Positions 49,667 through 59,285 of a DNA stretch of 64,000 nt are shown here, piece by piece (position 1 is the first letter of the stretch; each line of letters begins with the position of its first letter). The notes below the pieces were generated by a model. The model searched no databases and was not told the DNA's origin. It was given only the letters and a program-made list of their open reading frames with translations. The DNA comes from an uncultured Flavobacteriaceae bacterium (lineage in GTDB: Bacteria; Bacteroidota; Bacteroidia; Flavobacteriales; Flavobacteriaceae), in the NCBI GenBank assembly GCA_947489085.1, contig CANLCJ010000016.1, positions 1 to 64,000 on the forward strand, in the 5' to 3' direction. The position numbers and the translations under genes were made by a program.

Positions 49667-50971
49667 TTGGACCCAGAACCCCCAAGTTTATTTCTTTTAA
49701 TAGCATCTATAGACGTACCTCTAGTACTAGGTTTTGTTCTATTACTAGTGCTTTTGTGTTGTTCTGCACTTATTTCTGGGGTAGAAGTTGCATTCTTCTC
49801 CTTAACCGCAGTAGATATAGAAAACTATAATGAAGCGGAAAGTAAACCATTTAAAATCGTCTTAAAATTACTAGAACGCCCTAAAAAACTATTAGCCACT
49901 ATATTGGTAGCAAATAATTTTATAAACATTGCTGTTGTTATTTTGTTTGCTTATCTGGGAGATTTTTTATTTGGAAGCATAACAAATCCAACACTTAAAT
50001 TTACGCTTGAGGTTGTAGTTGTTACATTTTTAATTTTGTTATTTGGAGAGATTTTACCTAAAATTTACGCCAGTAGAAACAACGTTAAATTTGCCTGTAT
50101 TATGGCTTATCCGTTAAGGGTTTTAGATGTCGTTTTATCGCCTATTAGTTTGCCAATGCGCAGCATTACTTTAGGCATACATAAAAAATTAGGCAGGCAA
50201 AAATCGAATTTAAGTGTAGACCAATTATCTCAAGCATTAGAGTTAACAAGTAATGAAGACACCTCCAAAGAAGAAAAGAAAATATTGCAAGGTATAGTAT
50301 CTTTTGGTAATACAGATACCAAACAGGTAATGCGCCCACGTATTGATATTTTTGCGTTAAATATAAGCGAAGCGTACGCTAGTATATTGCCTAATATTAT
50401 TAAGCAAGGGTATTCGAGAATACCTGTTTACGAAGATAATGTAGACCACATTAGAGGTATTTTATATGTTAAAGATTTACTCCCACATCTAGATAAAAAA
50501 CAATTTAACTGGACGGAGTTATTGCGAGAACCTTTTTTTGTGCCAGAAAATAAAAAGTTAGACGATTTAATGGCAGAATTTCAAGAAAAGAAAGTACATC
50601 TTGCTGTTGTGGTAGACGAATATGGAGGCACCTCAGGATTAATTTCTTTAGAAGATATTATAGAAGAAATTGTTGGAGATATTAGCGACGAGTTTGATGA
50701 TGATGACTTGAACTACTCCAAATTAGATGATAAAAATTATATATTTGAGGGCAAAACAGCGTTAAAAGATTTCTACAAGGTTATAAAATTAGAAGACGAT
50801 AGTGTGTTTGAGGAAGACAAAGGCGAGGCCGAGACACTCGCAGGATTTGTTTTAGAAATTTCTGGTAGTTTTCCTAAATTACAAACCAAGTTGTTCTTTA
50901 AAGACTATATTTTTGTGGTAGAAGCAATGGATAAAAAACGAATTAAGCGTGTTAAAGTTACAATTACTTAA
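49667..50971 (+). CDS. gldE: Gliding motility-associated protein GldE (CNNM/CBS/CorC-HlyC family), TTG start
   Basis: CNNM transmembrane domain, CBS pair (VMRPRIDIFALN; VVVDEYGGTSGLISLEDIIEEIVGDI), next to gldD. Confidence 0.9.
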   Translation: MDPEPPSLFLLIASIDVPLVLGFVLLLVLLCCSALISGVEVAFFSLTAVDIENYNEAESKPFKIVLKLLERPKKLLATILVANNFINIAVVILFAYLGDFLFGSITNPTLKFTLEVVVVTFLILLFGEILPKIYASRNNVKFACIMAYPLRVLDVVLSPISLPMRSITLGIHKKLGRQKSNLSVDQLSQALELTSNEDTSKEEKKILQGIVSFGNTDTKQVMRPRIDIFALNISEAYASILPNIIKQGYSRIPVYEDNVDHIRGILYVKDLLPHLDKKQFNWTELLREPFFVPENKKLDDLMAEFQEKKVHLAVVVDEYGGTSGLISLEDIIEEIVGDISDEFDDDDLNYSKLDDKNYIFEGKTALKDFYKVIKLEDDSVFEEDKGEAETLAGFVLEISGSFPKLQTKLFFKDYIFVVEAMDKKRIKRVKVTIT

Positions 50972-50972
50972 A

Positions 50973-51584
50973 ATGAAAATAAAACAGTGTTTCTGTATTT
51001 TAACAATCGCGTTATTTGCATCTTGTACTCAAGACTATGTGCCAAAACCTAAAGCATTTTTAAGGTTAGATTATCCAGAACCAAAATATAATATAGTAAC
51101 CCTTCCAGAAGAGAAAGCAAGTTTTAAAATTAATACTTTGGTAGACGAGGTAATGGCAAATCCCATAACCAGTACAACAAAAACCTATGGTATCAATTTA
51201 AAATATAATGCTCTAAAAGCTACAGTGTTTTTAACCTATAAATCTATAGATAACAATCCTAGCCATTTAAAAAGTTTTTTAAGAGACGCCCAAAAATTAA
51301 CCCTAGAGCATACTAAAAAGGCAGACGAGATACCAGCTTTTCCATTCGAGGATAGCACACGTAATGTTTATGGCCTCTTATCTGAAGTTAAAGGAAATGT
51401 AGCCTCTACAATTCAATTTTATGTAACCGATAGCACTAATCATTTTTTAACAGGCTCGTTATATTTTAAAGCAAAGCCTAATTACGATTCTATTCTCCCA
51501 GCTGTAAACTACATAGAGAAAGATATAAGGCAAATGATTGAAACACTTAAGTGGGAGGAACAACGCGAAACATTTAAATATTAG
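50973..51584 (+). CDS. gldD: Gliding motility lipoprotein GldD
   Basis: Lipobox ALFASCTQDYVPKPKAFLRLDYPEPKY; directly downstream of gldE; start chosen at MKIKQCF. Confidence 0.92.
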   Translation: MKIKQCFCILTIALFASCTQDYVPKPKAFLRLDYPEPKYNIVTLPEEKASFKINTLVDEVMANPITSTTKTYGINLKYNALKATVFLTYKSIDNNPSHLKSFLRDAQKLTLEHTKKADEIPAFPFEDSTRNVYGLLSEVKGNVASTIQFYVTDSTNHFLTGSLYFKAKPNYDSILPAVNYIEKDIRQMIETLKWEEQRETFKY

Positions 51585-51710
51585 GTGTTTGCGTTTAGCG
51601 AAATTTCAAAGTATACCTGTAATTTTTAAACGGTACCTAGCAATTGGTTTTATTAGAAAAGGTGAGCTTGTGGTTAATGTGTAACATTTAATTCAAGATA
51701 AAATGTTATA

Positions 51711-52490
51711 TTGTTGTATTGTAAGCTATTAATAATGCTTTTTCTCACAATTAACCAACTGAAAATTTTGAAACCAACACACTTATCTGCAAAATGCGAA
51801 GCTCTTAACGTATTAAAAAAAAATCACATACCTAATAGCCTATTTTTAATAGTATTAATTCTAAACGCCTTGTCGACTTTATATCCTAAAACCATGCTGC
51901 AATTCCATGCATTGTATTTGGTTTTTCCTCTACTGTTTTTAGTGTATCTATTTCAGGCAAAAAAGAGAAAGTCATTATATATGGTAGCATTGTTATTGGC
52001 GGGTATAGGAGAAATTTCATTTAATAAAACTTTAAAAAATTGCAATACAATTGGGCTTTGTTTCCAAGCGCTAAGCCTTCTAACCTATGCTTTTATTATT
52101 TACAAATCCTTTCAAATTATAAATCTTAGGCATGTTGCGCGTTTTGTTATACCAATGCTTCTGTTTGTTTGGTTGCCAACATGGATATTCTCTAAGGACA
52201 TGTTAAGAATTGGAATACTTTCAGAAACAATTTTTTACGCCATAGCAATAGCGTTTTTTTCTTTTATGGTATTGGTTAATTTTTTTAAACATAAAGAAAA
52301 AAACAGTTTACTTTTATTGTACGCTATATCAGCCTTAATTTTTGCTGCTTATTTAGAGGGTTATAACTTGTTTTTAGAAAGCGGCAAACTGGTTGTATTA
52401 CTTGGTAACAGTCTATTTTATTTAGCACATTACCTCATATGTCTATTTTTTATATGTTATGTAGGTCGTCCTAAAAAAATATGGAATTAA
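51711..52490 (+). CDS. Multi-pass membrane protein (possibly YhhN-like)
   Basis: About 7-8 hydrophobic segments; no strong motif recognised. Confidence 0.5.
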   Translation: MLYCKLLIMLFLTINQLKILKPTHLSAKCEALNVLKKNHIPNSLFLIVLILNALSTLYPKTMLQFHALYLVFPLLFLVYLFQAKKRKSLYMVALLLAGIGEISFNKTLKNCNTIGLCFQALSLLTYAFIIYKSFQIINLRHVARFVIPMLLFVWLPTWIFSKDMLRIGILSETIFYAIAIAFFSFMVLVNFFKHKEKNSLLLLYAISALIFAAYLEGYNLFLESGKLVVLLGNSLFYLAHYLICLFFICYVGRPKKIWN

Positions 52491-53032
52491 ACGCTTTTTT
52501 TAAGGCAACACGCTTCTTTACAATCAGGCTTGCAAACTATCTTTTTTTCTGTAGGTGTGTGGTTTGCGCAACATTCTTTTTTGCATCCAGGTTCGCACAC
52601 TTTTTTTGAGTCGCCATTCGAGGTGTTCTTATGAAAAGCAGTTACAGTTTCCATATTAGAAACCGTATAAATATTGGCAATTTTAGTTACCGTAGTTTCT
52701 AAGTTGGCAGGTGTTACCTTAGCCACATCGTATTCTACCATAGCTAATTTCTTGTCAAAATCAACCTTAGCAAACTTAACGCCTTCCATGGTCGCTATTT
52801 TTTTCTCTATGCTAGCCGCACAACCAATTGCGCAGGTCATTCCACTTACCGTAAACTGTGTTTTAGCATAAGTAGCATTAGGATCTAATTCTTTTTTAAC
52901 AGAAGATGTTCCAATTTCAACCGTTTTTACTTCTGGATTTGTGTTGTTTTTGCAACCTGTAGCTATTAAAACAAGTAAAGCAATACTTAGAAAAGTTTTC
53001 ATGGAATTTCTGTTTAAAATTAATTGCAACAA
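52487..53032 (-). CDS. HMA-domain lipoprotein with Cys-rich tandem C-terminal tail
   Basis: Lipobox LIATGCKN; TVSGMTCAIGCAASIEKKI; tail CEPGCKKECC...CKPDCKEACC. Confidence 0.85.
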   Translation of the reverse strand: MLQLILNRNSMKTFLSIALLVLIATGCKNNTNPEVKTVEIGTSSVKKELDPNATYAKTQFTVSGMTCAIGCAASIEKKIATMEGVKFAKVDFDKKLAMVEYDVAKVTPANLETTVTKIANIYTVSNMETVTAFHKNTSNGDSKKVCEPGCKKECCANHTPTEKKIVCKPDCKEACCLKKSV

Positions 53033-53099
53033 AATTACTAAATAATGCCGTTTATTGGTTTAAAAATCACACTTTTGTGATGATTTAATTTGAATAATT

Positions 53100-53978
53100 A
53101 TGCCGAATCATATTGCCAAATGGGTCTATCTCTTACTGCTATCGTTAATATGGGGAAGTTCTTTTATTCTCATTAAAAAAGGCTTATTAGGTTTAACACC
53201 AGTGCAGCTAGGAGCAGTGCGTATTATTTTTACATCGATAGTACTGTTTTTGGCAGGATTTAGAAGGGTTAAAAGTATAAAATTAAAAGATTGGAAATGG
53301 ATTGGTTTAACAGGCTTGCTAGGTACTTTTTTTCCTTCCTTTTTATTCGCCTATGCCGAAACAGAGATAGACAGCTCTGTAGCCTCCATTTTAAATTCTT
53401 TAGTACCTTTAAACACCATTTTTATAGGTTTTTTAATTTTTAAGATAACGTTTACAACTCAACAAATTGCAGGTGTATTTGTTGGCTTAGCAGGTACTGT
53501 AATACTAATATTAAGTGGGGCATCCGTAAACCCAGATCAAAACTATACGTATGTGCTGTTTGTAATTGCAGCCACATTTATGTATGCTTCTAGTGTAAAT
53601 ATTTTAAAGCGTTATTTACAACATATGGATGCACTAACTATAGCTGTAGGTAATTTTAGCTTTATCGTTATTCCAGCAGTTTTAATCCTTGTTTTTTCTG
53701 GGTTCTTTAATCCAAAAGTTTTAAATAGCGAAGCTGTAAAACCAGCATTAGGCTACTTGTTTTTATTGTCTTTATTTGGTACTGCAATCGCTAAAGTTAT
53801 GTTTAATAAATTGGTAAATATAGCAACACCTGTTTTTGCATCGTCTGTAACTTATGTTATGACTATTGTGGCTGTTTTTTGGGGTGTTTTAGATGGTGAA
53901 CGCTTTGGTGTATTACAAGCCCTAGCTGCATTAGTGATACTGTTTGGAGTGTATCTGGCTAACAAAAGAAGCACTTAA
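53100..53978 (+). CDS. EamA/DMT-superfamily transporter
   Basis: LIWGSSFILIKKGLLGLTPVQLGAVR and two EamA repeats. Confidence 0.9.
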   Translation: MPNHIAKWVYLLLLSLIWGSSFILIKKGLLGLTPVQLGAVRIIFTSIVLFLAGFRRVKSIKLKDWKWIGLTGLLGTFFPSFLFAYAETEIDSSVASILNSLVPLNTIFIGFLIFKITFTTQQIAGVFVGLAGTVILILSGASVNPDQNYTYVLFVIAATFMYASSVNILKRYLQHMDALTIAVGNFSFIVIPAVLILVFSGFFNPKVLNSEAVKPALGYLFLLSLFGTAIAKVMFNKLVNIATPVFASSVTYVMTIVAVFWGVLDGERFGVLQALAALVILFGVYLANKRST

Positions 53979-54005
53979 TCGGTCTTTTGTGTACTCTTAA
54001 AATTT

Positions 54006-54234
54006 GATGTATTAACAGGTGTGGTACTAATAGTTTGCTTCTTGTTGTTATCTTTATTTGGAAACTATATAAATCCTGCATACAGTTTGCTTAATGTACC
54101 AATACATTACTTGGTATATATAAAGCTGCAAAACACAGTAAAAAACACTTTTACAGAGACTTTACGTATGCCGAGGCATTAAAGTTGGTGTGGCCACTGG
54201 TTTTGTATCTACCATAGTGTTTAGTCGCCCTTAA
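54006..54234 (+). pseudogene. Frameshifted, truncated DUF4199-like membrane protein remnant
   Basis: Frame 1 DVLTGVVLIVCFLLLSLFGNYINPAYSLLNVPIHYLVYIKLQ, then after frame changes FTYAEALK / KVGVATGFVSTIVFSRP*. Confidence 0.45.
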
Positions 54235-54266
54235 CAACTCTATAATTTAGTATTAGAGTTGTTTTT
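54234..54266 (+). terminator. Hairpin terminator
   Basis: CAACTCTA...TAGAGTTGttttt. Confidence 0.6.
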
Positions 54267-54312
54267 GTGATTAAAAGAAGTGTTTAAATGACAATAATCC
54301 ACTATAAGAAGG

Positions 54313-54572
54313 TTACATTTCATTTAAACGATTGTAAGCAATCCCTAGTGCTAAACGAAATTGTGCTAACACGGAGATTTGCTGCAAATTTAATCCAAAT
54401 CTACCTGTAGATTTCTTGCCTGAGCGTATTTTAGCTTCCAAAACACTAAAAATGTATTCATTATAACTTTGGGGTAGTATAAATGATTAACAGCAGCTTG
54501 ATGAATACCGAAAATAGCATCTCGATTTTAATTCGACAGGAGTCTCTTCGATGGGTTTTACTCTTAATTCCA
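54313..54572 (-). pseudogene. Decayed transposase N-terminal fragment (ISNCY/IS1182-like)
   Basis: MELRVKPIEETPVELKSR in one frame, then LPQSYNEYIFSVLEAKIRSGKKSTGRFGLNLQQISVLAQFRLALGIAYNRLNEM* in another. Confidence 0.55.
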
Positions 54573-55185
54573 TTTGTTGCTCGAATCTTTTATGTATAAT
54601 GTGCTTGGTTATAAGTTACCTGTACACTCTAAGTAAATCTAACCGTAATTGGCCCATTAAAACTGTTATTTTTAGTTTTTTTCTTTAAAATACAGAGAAC
54701 GTCCAAATGCCTAAGCTAATGGTAGGTTAGCTAAAGCAAGTAATTGGCAGGTTTGCTACAGGCACTAAATTAGGTGTACGCATAGCGTAAAGGAAGCGGT
54801 ATTGCAAGACGCATACAAGAGAAAGCTTTGTGATTGGGAGGATTGTTTTTTTATCAATTATTAAATAGTTAAAAGCGCTTAAATATGGTTATGACGTGTG
54901 TTGTGAAATCGTAATAGGATTTGTTTTTGTGTAAGTTAATAGCACGATATTACATAAGTAGTTGTACGTATTTATTTTTACAAAGCATGCATTTTATCGA
55001 AAATATTTTCGATAATTAAAAATTAATCTTACTATTGTGTAATAATTAACGATTAGGTATCCTTTTTTTCTTTCGAGAATTGTTGATAAACTTCTTCGGT
55101 ATTACTGTAAATATCTAGCAGTATCAGAAAAAAATTACCTGGCGTTTAAAATCAATATTTTATTAATTTTTAAAAATTTTAAACC

Positions 55186-55584
55186 ATGGGTTCATTTAGA
55201 GCTAGCCTTGCTTTAGGAGGCAAAGATTACGACGTATTATACACAGAATACGCATTTAGCAGAGACACAGACAAAAAAGGAAAAGTATCCTCTAATGTTT
55301 ACGGAGGGCGTGTAACTATCGAGGTAGAATCTACAGAAGACACCTCTATTGTAGAGGCGATGTTAAACTCACAATTTAAGCCTGTAGAAGGCGAGATTAC
55401 CTTTAAGAAAACCAACGAAGATGCGTCTTTAAAATCGCTTAAATTTAAAAATGCCTATGTGGTCTATTTTAAAGAAGTATTAGATGTTAATGGCGAAACA
55501 CCAATGTCTTTACGTTTTACAGTATCTGCAGAGCAAATCGAAATAGGTAATGCATCTATAGATAACCGCTGGCCTTCGGCTTAA
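55186..55584 (+). CDS. tssD: Type VI secretion system tube protein TssD (Hcp-like), Bacteroidota T6SSiii type
   Basis: MGSFRASLALGGKDYDVLYTEYAFSRDTDKKGKVSSNVYGGRVTIEVEST; upstream of vgrG. Confidence 0.9.
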   Translation: MGSFRASLALGGKDYDVLYTEYAFSRDTDKKGKVSSNVYGGRVTIEVESTEDTSIVEAMLNSQFKPVEGEITFKKTNEDASLKSLKFKNAYVVYFKEVLDVNGETPMSLRFTVSAEQIEIGNASIDNRWPSA

Positions 55585-55690
55585 TAAGCTGTTAAAAACA
55601 CTTATAAAGTTAGAGTTAATAAATGAAATGCAAAACGTATAAATTAATTTTAAATTAGTTATAAGTACACCATGCAAAATGGTATAAGTA

Positions 55691-55736
55691 AAGCGGTTAT
55701 TAAAAGCAACATATTGTTTTTAATAACCGCTTTTTT
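55691..55736 (+). terminator. Strong terminator between tssD and vgrG
   Basis: AGCGGTTATTAAAA gcaacatattg TTTTTAATAACCGCTtttttt. Confidence 0.85.
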
Positions 55737-55790
55737 GGCTTTTAGAAGCCCCAAAGCCCCCTCTCAATATAATACTATTAACACCACACT

Positions 55791-57602
55791 ATGGAATACA
55801 ACACACAAATAGCCATAAACGGAAAGCGTATCGCTTTTGAGCGTATAACCCTTAACCAAAAGCTTAACGAGCACCACAATTTCGAAGTACATATAGACCA
55901 CGACACTATCGAAGAATGGGGCAGCCACACCATAGAAAACTCAAAAGCCTGGCTAGGCACCTCCATAGTAATTACCTTTAATGAGACTGAGTTTTTAGGC
56001 GTAATTACCAATGTAAAGCTAGAACACCAAGGCTTTCACCACCAAGGTTATGTAGTGGTATCAGGCTACTCCAAAACCATACTATTAGAACAAGGCTTAC
56101 ATACCACCTCTTGGTACGAGAAAAGCCTAGAAGGTATTGTGCGGGATGTTATAGACACGGTAAACCTAGAAACCCAATTACAAAGCGACCATAAAGGGCT
56201 AATACCTTACCAAGCCCAATACGGAGAGAGCCATTTTACCTTTTTAAAACGTTTGGCTAAACAACACAACCAGTGGTTGTACTGGGACGGCATAAAACTA
56301 CACTTTGGCAAGCCTTTATTAGAAAAGCCAATACGCCTAGAATACGGCAAAGACATCGCCAACATAAGCATAGGTATAGATGCCAAGGCCAATACCTACA
56401 GCACGTATTCCTATAATGCACTAGAAGATACCCTAAGCAATTCCAAAAGCAAAGCCAATGTACAAGGGCTTAACGAGCTAGGCATGCATGCTTTCGATAC
56501 CTCCTTAGGCCTATTTCACCAAGTGCCAAATACCCACAACAACGCAAGAACCAGAGACAAAAGTGAGTTGGATGCTAATGTGGAAAAAAAACAAGCCGCA
56601 GCTGTAGCCAATCTAAACACCCTAGAGGCCGATTGCAGTTGGCAAGGGCTTACGGTAGGCAGCGTCATAAAAGTAAGCTCTGCCAAATGGGATGGCAAAG
56701 ATAAATTCGATATAAAAAACTATGGCGAATACCTCGTTACCGAGATACAACACCAAGCCACAAGAAGCACCACCTACAGCTGCCATTTTAAAGCCATACC
56801 CAGTGGGGTAAAAGTATGCCCAGAGCCAGAGGTAAGCTTGCCCCAAGCCCATGCCCAAATTGCAAAAGTAATAGACAATGAGGACCCCCAACAGAAAGGC
56901 CGTGTACAAGTACAATTCCAATGGATGCAATCTCACCAAAAAACCAACTGGATACGTGTAATGACTCCCGATGCAGGATCCAGCGAGCAGCACAGCACCA
57001 ACAGAGGGCTTGTATTTATACCCGAGGTAGGTGACCAGGTTATGGTAGGCTTTCGCTACGGCGATCCCAACCGCCCCTTTGTAATGGGCAGCATGTTTCA
57101 TGGGCAAAACGGCGCAGGCGGCAGTACAGAAAATACACAAAAAAGTATAATAACACGCTCGGGGCATGTTATTGCGTTTAACGACACCAAACGCGCCGAG
57201 TCTATAACAATTACAGATAAAAACAAGAATATTATTTTTATAGACACGGCAAACTCTAGCATACATATAAGTGCGCCCGAGAATATAAGTATTAGTGCTA
57301 AGAATATAGACATATCGGCTAGCGAGAACCTTACCGCCAGTGCAGGAGAAAATATGGGCATTAATGCAGGAGACGATATTACTATGGGTGCAGGTAAAGA
57401 TGTTACTGTTACAGCCAGCGAAGACATGACTATTTTGGCAAAGAATATCACAGAACAAGCCAGCGAAAATTTTGAATCCATAGCCTCAAATATAGAAGAA
57501 CAAGCCGCAACCATAGCTAAAAACAGTACAGAGTCTGATATTAATGTGAACAGCTCAGGAAAGGTAAACAGCACTACGGGAGGCCAAAGTCAATTATTTT
57601 AA
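55791..57602 (+). CDS. vgrG: Type VI secretion system spike protein VgrG (TssI)
   Basis: gp27-like N-terminus; gp5 OB-fold IDNEDPQQKGRVQVQFQWM...WIRVMTPDAG; FIPEVGDQVMVGFRYGDPNRPFVMGSMFHGQN; C-terminal ISISAKNIDISASENLTASAGENMGINAGDDIT repeats. Confidence 0.96.
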   Translation: MEYNTQIAINGKRIAFERITLNQKLNEHHNFEVHIDHDTIEEWGSHTIENSKAWLGTSIVITFNETEFLGVITNVKLEHQGFHHQGYVVVSGYSKTILLEQGLHTTSWYEKSLEGIVRDVIDTVNLETQLQSDHKGLIPYQAQYGESHFTFLKRLAKQHNQWLYWDGIKLHFGKPLLEKPIRLEYGKDIANISIGIDAKANTYSTYSYNALEDTLSNSKSKANVQGLNELGMHAFDTSLGLFHQVPNTHNNARTRDKSELDANVEKKQAAAVANLNTLEADCSWQGLTVGSVIKVSSAKWDGKDKFDIKNYGEYLVTEIQHQATRSTTYSCHFKAIPSGVKVCPEPEVSLPQAHAQIAKVIDNEDPQQKGRVQVQFQWMQSHQKTNWIRVMTPDAGSSEQHSTNRGLVFIPEVGDQVMVGFRYGDPNRPFVMGSMFHGQNGAGGSTENTQKSIITRSGHVIAFNDTKRAESITITDKNKNIIFIDTANSSIHISAPENISISAKNIDISASENLTASAGENMGINAGDDITMGAGKDVTVTASEDMTILAKNITEQASENFESIASNIEEQAATIAKNSTESDINVNSSGKVNSTTGGQSQLF

Positions 57603-58775
57603 TTGAAGATTATGAGCGGGAAAATTTTAAAAACAGCAGGAAAAAATAGTACCAAAACAGCTAAAACTATAACGCTAACAGCTACCGATGGCGATATTAA
57701 TTTTAGAGCAAAAGGCGCAGTAAAATATTCTGCAAAAAGCGACATTACCTATAACGCTTATAAAGCCCCAGAGCAAACAGAGGAAAAGGCACTAACAGTA
57801 AAAAAGGTAACAGGCCCAGAAACGGTAGAAATGGGCAAAACCTATACCTTTAAAGCCATTTTATTTTCAGAGCCCATAAAAGACCCTAAAGTATTAGAAA
57901 ACGTAAAATGGGCCTACCAGTTGGATGGCGAAGGCATAAAAGAATTTCCCAACCCTAAAGGCCGTATTGTAGGCAAAACAGTAGTAAAAAAAGTAACAGT
58001 AAACGATGATGTTTGGGACAATAAAAAAGCGACCATTTATGCCTATTTTGAAGCCAAAGAAGGCGAAGGAAAATTAGAAGTTGATGTTAAATTAGATAAA
58101 ATCTATGTTACAACATCCAAAAAGAAATACCTGTTTAGTTTGGAACCGAACACTAAAAACGAACCAGAGGTAATTACGGTTAAAGATTTATACAAAAAGG
58201 GAATACAGTGGTTTTGTCCCTATGCAGATGATTATTTAAAATTAATTCATTGCGATAAAAATCTAAATACATTCTCTGAATTAAAGCATTTCTCTTGGGA
58301 TACTATTGTGCAGTTTGCCGAAATTGATAGATGGAATATAAATTATAGAACAGGTGGTAGTGGCGATTGGAAGGCCTCCAAAGACGGAGGCGATGGGTAT
58401 ATATTAATAACTGTTGGAAATTTTCCCTATTGGGGAGATGGAATAGGACAAATACCATTTTCTGTAGATGTTTATACCGATAATTTAGAGCAAGGATATT
58501 CTAAAGCGCAAGCTATTAGAGAAACGCTCGCTTCAGGACAAAAATTTGGAGATGGTAATATTTTTGGAGGCTCTAAAGATTATTCAAATAGTTACGATAA
58601 TCATATAATTGTAAGAGCTTGTCTGTGGGCAAAAGAGCGATATGAAGTTAAGCAATATACAGAAATGATGAAATTTTCTATGCGTACTACGTATAGATTA
58701 AATAAAACATCTTATGCTCCAGATAATTTACAAAAAATGTTAACTAAAGACGAATTTGAAACATACCTTAAATGA
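57603..58775 (+). CDS. Putative T6SS-delivered effector, uncharacterised C-terminal domain
   Basis: Starts at the base after the vgrG stop; beta-repeat-like N-terminus LTATDGDINFRAKGAVKYSAKSDITYNAY, Ig-like middle, unrecognised ~210-aa C-terminus; 4-nt ATGA overlap with next gene. MSGKIL (57612) is the likely start. Confidence 0.65.
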   Translation: MKIMSGKILKTAGKNSTKTAKTITLTATDGDINFRAKGAVKYSAKSDITYNAYKAPEQTEEKALTVKKVTGPETVEMGKTYTFKAILFSEPIKDPKVLENVKWAYQLDGEGIKEFPNPKGRIVGKTVVKKVTVNDDVWDNKKATIYAYFEAKEGEGKLEVDVKLDKIYVTTSKKKYLFSLEPNTKNEPEVITVKDLYKKGIQWFCPYADDYLKLIHCDKNLNTFSELKHFSWDTIVQFAEIDRWNINYRTGGSGDWKASKDGGDGYILITVGNFPYWGDGIGQIPFSVDVYTDNLEQGYSKAQAIRETLASGQKFGDGNIFGGSKDYSNSYDNHIIVRACLWAKERYEVKQYTEMMKFSMRTTYRLNKTSYAPDNLQKMLTKDEFETYLK

Positions 58776-59170
58776 TACTTAAAAAATACATAGCAGTACT
58801 TATAGTGGTATTAATTGTAGCCTCTGTTTGCCTTACGAGGCTATCGCACGACTTGGTAGCTTATTTATATGTTAAAAATTACACAACCAGTAAATCAAGC
58901 GTATCATGGGGCATACTGCTACATTATGCCATTACGTTTTTTTACCCATTAACATTAATTGTATCAGGAGCATTATTATACAAGCAACATTTAAAAATTA
59001 AAAAAATTATAATGCATTTACCAATTAGTATACTACTAAGTTATTTAGTGCTAACCTATTTTAATAGTAGGCCTTTAAGAGTTTCATTACTGGTAGCATC
59101 AATTCTATCTAATTATATCTTAGTTTTTTCCTTAATGGCATTTTTGAAAAAACAGCGTATAAAAGTTTAA
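58772..59170 (+). CDS. Small membrane protein, candidate immunity protein
   Basis: About 4 hydrophobic segments; ATGA overlap with the upstream effector candidate; degenerate second copy at 59741-59916. Confidence 0.55.
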   Translation: MILKKYIAVLIVVLIVASVCLTRLSHDLVAYLYVKNYTTSKSSVSWGILLHYAITFFYPLTLIVSGALLYKQHLKIKKIIMHLPISILLSYLVLTYFNSRPLRVSLLVASILSNYILVFSLMAFLKKQRIKV

Positions 59171-59285
59171 TAAATATATAAATACGAAGCATAAAATAGC
59201 TACATGAAAATACGTAACACCCAATATTAATAATGATATGACAATACAGAAATATACCCCTAGAGAATAACTTAAATATTTATAG

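Noticed and set aside
56622-57458. 278-aa minus ORF antisense to vgrG
   Set aside because: Antisense to a well-supported VgrG; Cys/Tyr-rich composition with no recognisable domain.
57900-58775. Assigning the effector C-terminus to Ntox44 or another named toxin family
   Set aside because: Only vague resemblance; no diagnostic motif could be aligned with confidence.
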